The position numbers and the translations under genes were made by a program. A DNA stretch of 29,805 nt from Candidatus Aminicenantota bacterium. Its GTDB lineage: Bacteria; Acidobacteriota; Aminicenantia; UBA2199. The DNA lies in contig JAUWNT010000004.1 of the NCBI GenBank assembly GCA_030612495.1, forward strand, positions 1-29,805. The letters run 5' to 3'. Positions 24,901 to 29,805 of this stretch are shown here, in pieces. Numbering within the stretch: position 1 is the first letter of the stretch; every line of letters starts with the position of its first letter. The notes under the pieces are model-generated. The model was given only the letters and a program-made list of their open reading frames with translations. It had not been told where the DNA came from and made no database searches.

Positions 24901-26379
24901 CCATCGCTGACCCTCGAGCTGGACAGCCACACGGCTGACGCCGGTCTGGAAACCAGAATCGAAGCGTTTCTTGATATTATCACTGCATACAGACAGCTTG
25001 AAGCCGGCAAACAGATCCATGCAAAAAAGAAAATATTCAGCCCGGCACGGATGGTGCTTGATAATGGTACTGCAAAAGTAATCACATCCTCCGGCGATTC
25101 CAGATCCCTTACAGATCCTCGTGTAACACTGCTCCTTCCTTCCATGGGCAAAATTGCCACACAATTAATGGAACCAGTATTTCACGGAATCGGTATCAAT
25201 GCAAAGGGACATATGCCTGCAGATGAAACAATATTAAAAATCGGCAGGGGGAACACTTCATGCAAGGAGTGCCTCCCGCTGATACTAACAACAGGAATCC
25301 TGATTAACTATATCAACAATGGAAAAAAAGACGATGAAGTTTTGGTTTATTTCATGGCTACAGGTTCCGGCCCCTGCCGGTTTGGCCAGTATGCGGTCTT
25401 TATGGAACATCTGATAAAAAGACTTGAGATTCCGGATGTTGCACTCCTCTCTCTGTCATCGGAAAACTCATATATGGGAATGGACAATGGTTACGAAAGA
25501 AAAGCATGGTGGGCACTCACTATATCGGACGTAATGGAAGACATCCGTTCGATGATCCTGACAAATTCAAGTGACACAGATACGGCAATGAGGATATTTG
25601 ACGATGAGTTGTGTTTAATAGCCCATGAACTCGAAAAAGGAACTTTTCCACCTCTAAAAAAACAACTTGCCAGGGCAGCCGATATCCTCGGCAAAATCCC
25701 CATGAAGCGTTCACCAAAGGAGATTCCCACGATCCTCCTGACCGGTGAAATATTTGTTAGAAGAGACTCTCTATCTCGCCAATTTATAACCGAACGACTT
25801 GCAGAAAAAGGGTTTGCCACAATTTGCTCACCAATTGTTGAATGGATTCATTATTCCGATTACCTTTTAGAAAAGGGGCTTTCCGACTATCAAATGTCAA
25901 TAACGGAGAAGCTGTGGTTCTTTGTAAGAAAAAAGTTCATGGCAAGGGATGAAAAACGTATAAAGTCTTTATTATCCAGATCCGGATTAGTTGACTCTCA
26001 GCCGATCAACGTCACATCAATAATTAATAATGGTAAACCATACATATCCCCGAACCTGACAGGTGAAGCCATACTTACAGTTGGAAGCTCCCTGTCGGAT
26101 ATAGCCACCCATTCCTGTGGCGTGATCGCCATCGGACCTTTTGGTTGCATGCCAAATCGACTTTCTGAAGCAATTTTAAACGAAACAATGACAAAGGAAG
26201 GAAAGCTGAAAACGGACCCGAAAAATAAACGGCTTCGCTCAGTCCTGACAGAGGTCGGAGATCTGCCTTTTCTTGCCATCGAAAGCGACGGCTCCCCCTT
26301 CCCCCAATTGATAACTGCAAAACTCGAAGCCTTCTGCCTGCGAGCAGAGCGATTGCACAAAAGAATGCTTGATGCGTAA
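21979..26379 (+). CDS. Large acyl-CoA dehydratase activase, double BcrAD/BadFG domain plus DUF2229
   Basis: A 1466-residue member of the family that uses ATP to drive one electron into 2-hydroxyacyl-CoA dehydratases or benzoyl-CoA-type reductases. Domain 1 (about 25-290) has LGICLGASTVS, SAGGETF, CASGTGEFF and IAGGTALNQ. Domain 2 (about 330-600) has ILGLDVGSTTTKAVLM, EIGGQDAKYTY, NEACSAGTGSFLEES and MQGGVCYNRA, with the two cluster-type cysteines (EACSAGTG, DQCAAF). A DUF2229-type part follows from about 690 (RVGINRSFLVNTFYPLYS) with CPFVQGETFF, then a C-terminal dehydratase-like region with FMATGSGPCRFGQY and GPFGCMPNR. It is intact and full-length. The ATG at 21979 overlaps a preceding 18-codon frame as ATGA; ATG 22024 is an alternative where G+C rises. 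No dehydratase subunit genes lie nearby. Confidence 0.85.
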   Translation: MKSKNLNKQSGQKRSMHGNINSLGICLGASTVSLVWMELEQGRDGENKTKPRLVKYSRHSHEGNPKQTLLSALKSLDMNSYDRIAVTGRRFRKFVNLSSISEPEAVEYAYRFVKPADVACPAVVSAGGETFMVYVMDSHGQISNVLTGNKCASGTGEFFLQQLRRMKVTLEEAAEWAATEEPHQLSGRCSVFCKSDCTHATNKGIPKSKVTAGLCKMMAEKILELLKKVQRKNIMIAGGTALNQMMIEYLRKDIADLIVPKEAPYFEALGVALWALENETAEFPGMSDLLRTEATSFDTLMPLIDFKEMVEFKTVAMEDVQQGDECILGLDVGSTTTKAVLMRIEDDAILASIYLRTDGDPVGASRKCYGSILDQISEKVNPDEISITGLGVTGSGRQIAGLHALTKVVINEIIAHATAAVYFDKKVDTIFEIGGQDAKYTYITNSVPSDYAMNEACSAGTGSFLEESAHETLGVKMEDIADIAFKGKNPPNFNDQCAAFIASDIKNAIHEGVKHEDILAGLVYSICMNYSNRVKGNKPVGEKVFMQGGVCYNRAVPFAMAALVGKPIVVPPEPGLIGAFGVALEVKKRIETGLMEKKIFDLNALLNRDVKYGKSFICKGGKEKCDRRCEIAMIELEEKKYPFGGACNRYYNLLHNVSYNIEKLDLVRIRQQLIFEKYGAKLLEGGGKKPRGRVGINRSFLVNTFYPLYSTFFTELGFEPVVPEFPSKEGMDQKEAAFCYSAELTHGFFHSLIYMENPPEFIFLPHFKAVPAQNGCTSSQVCPFVQGETFFLRATFREKLDELKARGTKVLTPLLDLTEGLETAEKPLVETGIKMGVSRKEAKKAFQKAIKKQTECMAEMKKMGNKAIEELKKDPDRTAVVIFARSYNGFVKEAHMGIPGKLASRGILVMPFDFLTFDDEKTKRHMYWGMGQLILKAARTVKRHPQLFGTYITNFSCGPDSFIVGYFRSLMGQKPSLTLELDSHTADAGLETRIEAFLDIITAYRQLEAGKQIHAKKKIFSPARMVLDNGTAKVITSSGDSRSLTDPRVTLLLPSMGKIATQLMEPVFHGIGINAKGHMPADETILKIGRGNTSCKECLPLILTTGILINYINNGKKDDEVLVYFMATGSGPCRFGQYAVFMEHLIKRLEIPDVALLSLSSENSYMGMDNGYERKAWWALTISDVMEDIRSMILTNSSDTDTAMRIFDDELCLIAHELEKGTFPPLKKQLARAADILGKIPMKRSPKEIPTILLTGEIFVRRDSLSRQFITERLAEKGFATICSPIVEWIHYSDYLLEKGLSDYQMSITEKLWFFVRKKFMARDEKRIKSLLSRSGLVDSQPINVTSIINNGKPYISPNLTGEAILTVGSSLSDIATHSCGVIAIGPFGCMPNRLSEAILNETMTKEGKLKTDPKNKRLRSVLTEVGDLPFLAIESDGSPFPQLITAKLEAFCLRAERLHKRMLDA

Positions 26380-26417
26380 GTGAGCCATAGTATCCGGGCA
26401 GTGAATGCCATTAAAAA

Positions 26418-26451
26418 GGGACGCCCATTAGAAGTTAACTGTCAATAAAAT
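26418..26451 (+). repeat. 34-bp dispersed repeat, copy 2 (GGGACGCCC... form)
   Basis: It starts GGGACGCCCATTAGAAG and matches 2453-2486 at 31 of 34 positions. It marks the right edge of the higher-G+C segment. Its last ten bases cover the final two codons and stop of the minus-strand gene ending at 26442. Confidence 0.85.
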
Positions 26452-27230
26452 TTGATAATAAATTTTTGATTTAAATTTGCATTAATACTATTGGCTGCAG
26501 AGTTTTTGTTCATTGCAATCTCAAGATTACCATGACTGCCTATCAGCATAAATGGTTCTTCAAAGCCATCGGAATAGGACCTCTTAAATGTTTTAATCTC
26601 CCTTCTGTCTATTTCTAACATAAATTTTGAAAATCCTGATTTTTTTAGAGCATCAAAAAGAAGGTCTTCTGTAAGGTTTGTTATAATGTTCCCAAATTTA
26701 TCTATATAAATAATTCTACCCTCAATTGAATCTATTGATTTTTTTGGAAAATAGTCTGAGTTCAATACATACTCTGAGGTTTTTGTTGTTATCTCTTTAA
26801 TATCAACTCCTGCTGAAATATATGCAGCAACAGGTGCCATCTTATCCCTTGCTTCAAAAGTTGAATAACCTTTAATTAAAAAATATTTTTTATTATCAAT
26901 AATCCTTACAATCTTATCCTTTTTGTATAAAATTGGGGTTAATACACCATTATCAGGTGCAATAAAATAATAATTATTATACGTAACAAGAAGAATTTTT
27001 CTTTCACTTCCAACACCTGGGTCTACAACAACTAAAAAAATTGTCTCAGCCGGGAAATAGTTGAAACTTTTTTCAATAACAAAGGATGCTGACAAAATAT
27101 TGTAAGATGGTATATCATTAGAAATATCTAATATTTCTACTTCAGGATTGATCTTTTTAATTACTCCCTTTAGCGCACCAACAAAGTAATCTTTAGTCCC
27201 AAAATCTGTAATTAAGGCAATTGTTTTCAT
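26442..27230 (-). CDS. SAM hydroxide adenosyltransferase-like protein (DUF62)
   Basis: Members of this family hydrolyse S-adenosylmethionine to adenosine and methionine and are related to the SAM-dependent chlorinases and fluorinases. The 262-residue protein begins MKTIALITDFGTKDYFVGALKG and has VVDPGVGSERK (68-78) with the conserved D70 and R77, APDNGVL (91-97), and a C-terminal beta-barrel with YIDKFGNIITN. The motif usually read as TFHGRD is TFEARD (124-129), so the histidine of the Asp-Arg-His triad is E126. Activity may therefore differ. AAGGAG precedes the ATG. It lies 60 bases after the transglycosylase gene and is probably transcribed with it. Confidence 0.88.
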   Translation of the reverse strand: MKTIALITDFGTKDYFVGALKGVIKKINPEVEILDISNDIPSYNILSASFVIEKSFNYFPAETIFLVVVDPGVGSERKILLVTYNNYYFIAPDNGVLTPILYKKDKIVRIIDNKKYFLIKGYSTFEARDKMAPVAAYISAGVDIKEITTKTSEYVLNSDYFPKKSIDSIEGRIIYIDKFGNIITNLTEDLLFDALKKSGFSKFMLEIDRREIKTFKRSYSDGFEEPFMLIGSHGNLEIAMNKNSAANSINANLNQKFIIKFY

Positions 27231-27290
27231 ATTTTACTCCTTAATTCCAGATCCTTTCCCCAGAATTAGGATTAGCACTTTATCGAGAAA

Positions 27291-27878
27291 TTAAAAAAAT
27301 ACAGTATTTATTACTTTATACTTATATTTTTCATTATTATATAAAAACCCATTATTATATAAATGCAAAGTTTTCAATATATCACCACATGCAATTTTAT
27401 AATACTGTTTAAGTATTTTTAAACCCAGATCTATATTGTAATCTATTTCAAAAATTCGCTTTGGATCTATTTTAAGCTCATTTTTCCACACAGTATAATT
27501 TACCTGCATCAATCCATATGCTCCACGAGATGAAATTGCATCAGGTTTAAAATTACTCTCAATTTGGATTAACCCCATAATTAAATTCGGATCAAAATCG
27601 TATTCCTTACTTTTTGTATATACAGTTTCAACAATTTTTGCAAAAACAGGATATTTCTTTCTAATAACTTCATCCTGATATCTTAATATATCAACCCTAT
27701 TCAATACCTTTCTTGATATTTCCAACTCTTTATCAGCTTTATCCAATTTGGTTTGAAGAGACTTGATTTTTTCTAAATAATTATAATTATCAGATGAAAT
27801 ATCACATAAAGCAAAAAACAAAACAACACAAACAAATATGATTGGTGCAATTATTAAAAGAAACTTTCTATTCCTCAT
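27291..27878 (-). CDS. Membrane-anchored lytic transglycosylase, SLT domain
   Basis: This enzyme cleaves peptidoglycan glycan strands with formation of 1,6-anhydro ends. The 195-residue protein has one N-terminal membrane anchor (7-25), a short coiled coil (33-60) and an SLT domain with catalytic E107 in IQIESNFKPDAISSRGAYGLMQ (quoted in part) and the YNNG element (174-177). I start it at ATG 27878, with GGAGG five bases upstream, rather than four codons earlier. A cytosine-free cysteine check shows no lipobox, so it is anchored by the helix. It is followed by the SAM-hydrolase-like gene and has its own promoter at 27918-27946. Confidence 0.88.
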   Translation of the reverse strand: MRNRKFLLIIAPIIFVCVVLFFALCDISSDNYNYLEKIKSLQTKLDKADKELEISRKVLNRVDILRYQDEVIRKKYPVFAKIVETVYTKSKEYDFDPNLIMGLIQIESNFKPDAISSRGAYGLMQVNYTVWKNELKIDPKRIFEIDYNIDLGLKILKQYYKIACGDILKTLHLYNNGFLYNNEKYKYKVINTVFF

Positions 27879-27907
27879 TCTCCCCTCCATACTTCCTTTC
27901 CTAATCT

Positions 27908-27938
27908 TATAGTGTCTATTGTATCAGAAAGCACTATA
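27908..27938. promoter_or_regulatory. Dyad flanking the -10 box, possible operator
   Basis: TATAGTG (27908-27914) and CACTATA (27932-27938) are perfect inverted copies with 17 bases between them. One arm lies in the promoter spacer and the other at the start point, so a dimer bound here would cover the -10 element. Confidence 0.45.
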
Positions 27939-27946
27939 TATGTCAA
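27918..27946 (-). promoter_or_regulatory. Promoter for transglycosylase/SAM-hydrolase operon
   Basis: On the minus strand TTGACA (27941-27946) and TACAAT (27918-27923) are separated by 17 bases. Transcription should start near 27911, about 33 bases before the ATG at 27878. Confidence 0.75.
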
Positions 27947-28042
27947 GGAAAAAATAATTTAGTGTGAATTACTCAGTAACCTTTCCTTTCCCTATCAAAG
28001 TACACCGAATAGACGCAGTACTTGTCCCTAAAAGAGCAAAAA

Positions 28043-28117
28043 ATGTCCTAAAAACAGGACATAAATAGATAAAATGTCCTCAAAATGTTACATTTTAACC
28101 CAGTTTCACCCAGTTTT
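28043..28117. promoter_or_regulatory. Cluster of dyads and direct repeats upstream of the VWA gene
   Basis: ATGTCCT (28043-28049) pairs perfectly with AGGACAT (28056-28062). ATGTCCT recurs at 28074-28080. AAAATGT (28082-28088) and ACATTTT (28090-28096) form a second perfect dyad around one base. ACCCAGTTT occurs at 28098 and again ten bases later at 28108. The cluster ends three bases before the -35 box of the VWA gene promoter, which suits an activator or repressor site. Confidence 0.5.
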
Positions 28118-28119
28118 AA

Positions 28120-28148
28120 TTGGCATCAAACTTGCTTCCTATTATAAT
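28120..28148 (+). promoter_or_regulatory. Sigma70-type promoter for the VWA-like gene
   Basis: TTGGCA (28120-28125) and TATAAT (28143-28148) are spaced by 17 bases. The leader to the ATG at 28184 is about 30 bases and contains TGAGGG (28173-28178). Confidence 0.8.
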
Positions 28149-28183
28149 GATGAAGTATAATAAAATTTTAAGTGAGGGCAAAT

Positions 28184-29740
28184 ATGAATTTAATAAAAAA
28201 TATTTATCTTAAAAAAATATCTTTTTCTATTCTTTTTATTTTCTGTTTTTTATTGGTTATAGCCACACCAATTCATGCTTTGAAATCCTCTTTGCAGAAA
28301 ACCAATAAAATTCCCATTTTTGTATTGGATAAAGAAGGAAATCCGATTTACGATCTCAAGAAAGAAGATCTTGAACTAATTATTAATAACAACCCAGTAG
28401 ACATTATTAAGATCAATGGATACATCAGACAAAAGGGAGAAACACCAATATCAACAACAGCAAAAAAACCATCAAGACTGAACTTTATCATTATTGATGC
28501 AATGTTCAATACAAATTACGGATTGAATCGAGCCAGAAAAATTGCTTGCCAACTGGTTGATAATGGTTTAGAAGATGAAGAATTTGTAATACTTAAAAAT
28601 ACAATGAGACATGGTATAAGTGTTGTGTTAGGGCCTACAATAAACAAGAAAAAAATAAAAAAAAGCATAAAAAAGTTGGTTATAATTCCAGGTATAACAT
28701 GGATGAAAGATATGTTTGACAGCCATTCCTCTTATTCACCAACAGGTTGGTCTACAGGATCCACTGAAAGAGGTAAATCTTATATGGATCGTTTTTATGC
28801 TGATTCTGACCGTACTGTAGATGAGCTAATAAGTACTGATGAAATCAGTTTAAAATCTTTTAAAGGAAGTTTTGAAATCATTGCTAAAAAATTCTCAGCC
28901 AACCTCTCTTATCTAAAATCAACTTTCCGCACAATTTCTAGGCCAAAGATCGTATACTTACTTTCAGAAGGATACCAGGAAGAACACCTTGAAAAACTCC
29001 AATATATCAAAGATAAAATGGCCGGGCCAAATATAACAGGCATTTTATTTGATTACTTTAGAAATCTATTAAATACAATAAAAAACGGAGGAGCACTTAT
29101 AAATGCCATAAATCCTGGAAAATTAAAAACAGCTGAGTATAACAGCTCCGGAGCTATGAATTTACAATTTATGTCCAAGGACAGCGGCCAATTTTTTGAG
29201 GGAAAGAACACAAAACAATTAATCAATAGAATACTCAATAAAACCTCTGCTTATTATGAACTCACAGTTCCTGAAGTTACATTTCTGAACAAAAAGCAAC
29301 GAATCACAATTCATATAAAAAGAGAGGGAATTAAAATCATATCTCCTTATATAAAGGAAAAAGAGATACCTTACAGCCAAATGAAACCAGAACTTAAAAG
29401 GCTATTTGTTCTGAATATTATTACTCAGGGAACATGGAGTAAGGGTGTAAGCAGTATAAAAAAGACCAATTACAAAATACTTTCCAAAGAAAAAACAGAT
29501 AAAGGATTTATATATGAAATCGAGGTAAATATACCTGAGAGCATGCAAAAACAAACAGGAGATATCTTTATCATTGGCCTTAACCCAAAGACAAGACGCT
29601 GGATTTCCAATACAAAACAAAAAGCATTATCCAGCACAGAAAAAATAAAAGTTTCTTTGGATAACAAAGGTGAAATTAAAATATATTTTGTCATTATACA
29701 CACACAAACTGCGCATGTTATATACAACCAGATTAAATAA
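28184..29740 (+). CDS. Exported VWA-like protein, Acidobacterial VWFA-related type
   Basis: A 518-residue exported protein with a basic start, a hydrophobic stretch (13-27) and a likely signal-peptide cleavage near HALKSS (31-36). Residues 43-75 follow the pattern VxDxxGNPVxDLxKEDFxV that opens the VWFA-related family common in Acidobacteriota. A von Willebrand A-like domain follows from about 98 (RLNFIIIDAMFN), including a strand near IVYLLSEGYQ. The metal-site DxSxS is D105-A-M-F-N, so a normal MIDAS is not formed. The C-terminal part (about 360-500) looks beta-rich. I use ATG 28184 rather than the GTG 12 bases earlier because TGAGGG sits five bases ahead. Function is unknown; it is likely periplasmic or surface-exposed. 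Confidence 0.75.
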   Translation: MNLIKNIYLKKISFSILFIFCFLLVIATPIHALKSSLQKTNKIPIFVLDKEGNPIYDLKKEDLELIINNNPVDIIKINGYIRQKGETPISTTAKKPSRLNFIIIDAMFNTNYGLNRARKIACQLVDNGLEDEEFVILKNTMRHGISVVLGPTINKKKIKKSIKKLVIIPGITWMKDMFDSHSSYSPTGWSTGSTERGKSYMDRFYADSDRTVDELISTDEISLKSFKGSFEIIAKKFSANLSYLKSTFRTISRPKIVYLLSEGYQEEHLEKLQYIKDKMAGPNITGILFDYFRNLLNTIKNGGALINAINPGKLKTAEYNSSGAMNLQFMSKDSGQFFEGKNTKQLINRILNKTSAYYELTVPEVTFLNKKQRITIHIKREGIKIISPYIKEKEIPYSQMKPELKRLFVLNIITQGTWSKGVSSIKKTNYKILSKEKTDKGFIYEIEVNIPESMQKQTGDIFIIGLNPKTRRWISNTKQKALSSTEKIKVSLDNKGEIKIYFVIIHTQTAHVIYNQIK

Positions 29741-29805
29741 TTCATATAAATTCTAAAATTATAGATTCATATCCACACCTTTGAAATATTGAAATGCGTA
29801 AAGTT

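Larger units (their letters stand above)
21771..26451. other. Putative acquired segment carrying the activase gene
   Basis: The segment begins and ends with AAAAAGGGACGCCC in direct orientation, followed by similar bases (ATAAGAGG and ATTAGAAG). Its gene differs in composition from both neighbours: 22381-22440 holds 30 G+C of 60 against 17-18 in host lines counted the same way. Removing it would leave etfA and the SAM-hydrolase-like gene convergent across one repeat. No transposase or integrase is intact inside. Lateral transfer is the simplest reading; a misassembly through the repeat is the alternative. Confidence 0.55.

Noticed and set aside
28000..28027. AAGTAC...GTACTT inverted repeat as a terminator
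   Set aside because: The stem is six bases with a 14-base loop and no T-run follows, and both flanking genes read away from it.

Overview
The window is a stretch of an AT-rich bacterial chromosome. Two 60-base lines counted by hand, 12001-12060 and 20041-20100, hold 17 and 18 G+C. It carries housekeeping genes in familiar order plus two stretches that look acquired. MsbA, a lytic transglycosylase and membrane-anchored surface-modifying enzymes point to a cell with an outer membrane. EtfAB and a 2-hydroxyacyl-CoA-dehydratase-type activase point to anaerobic metabolism. The VWA protein at the right end resembles a type common in Acidobacteriota and neighbouring candidate phyla. The species cannot be named from this sequence, and that placement is a weak inference. 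TGA, TAA and TAG all act as stops.

Layout. 1-2540: an island-like end with an orphan gene, a TIGR04141/DUF6119 gene broken by one in-frame TAA, and GGGAC-headed repeats. 2561-6064 (+): a consensus promoter, then rpmE-prfA-prmC-radical SAM/B12 protein in one overlapping transcription unit. 6078-15992 (-): about 10 kb of tightly packed genes, in transcription order a dehydrogenase-like protein, a pterin-binding methyltransferase-like protein, pssA, msbA, yicC, remA, gmk, coaC, coaB, a family 4 uracil-DNA glycosylase and priA. 16268-16669 (+): queF. 18721-19932 and 16708-18717 (-): a glycosyltransferase followed by a membrane-anchored sulfatase-fold enzyme. 20038-21762 (+): etfB-etfA. 21771-26451: a segment of clearly higher G+C holding one 1466-residue activase, bounded by GGGACGCCC repeats. 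26442-27878 (-): an SLT transglycosylase and a SAM hydroxide adenosyltransferase-like gene. 28184-29740 (+): an exported VWA-like protein behind a strong promoter with several dyad repeats.

The most notable observations are as follows. The PriA homologue has lost all recognisable helicase motifs but keeps its zinc sites. Two adjacent enzyme-like genes, 14241-15053 and 15081-15992, have both lost conserved active-site residues. The single-stop TIGR04141 gene has no plausible restart codon. A near-identical 34-bp repeat lies at the right edge of both putative acquired segments, 24 kb apart. No CRISPR array, rRNA, tRNA or intact transposase was seen.
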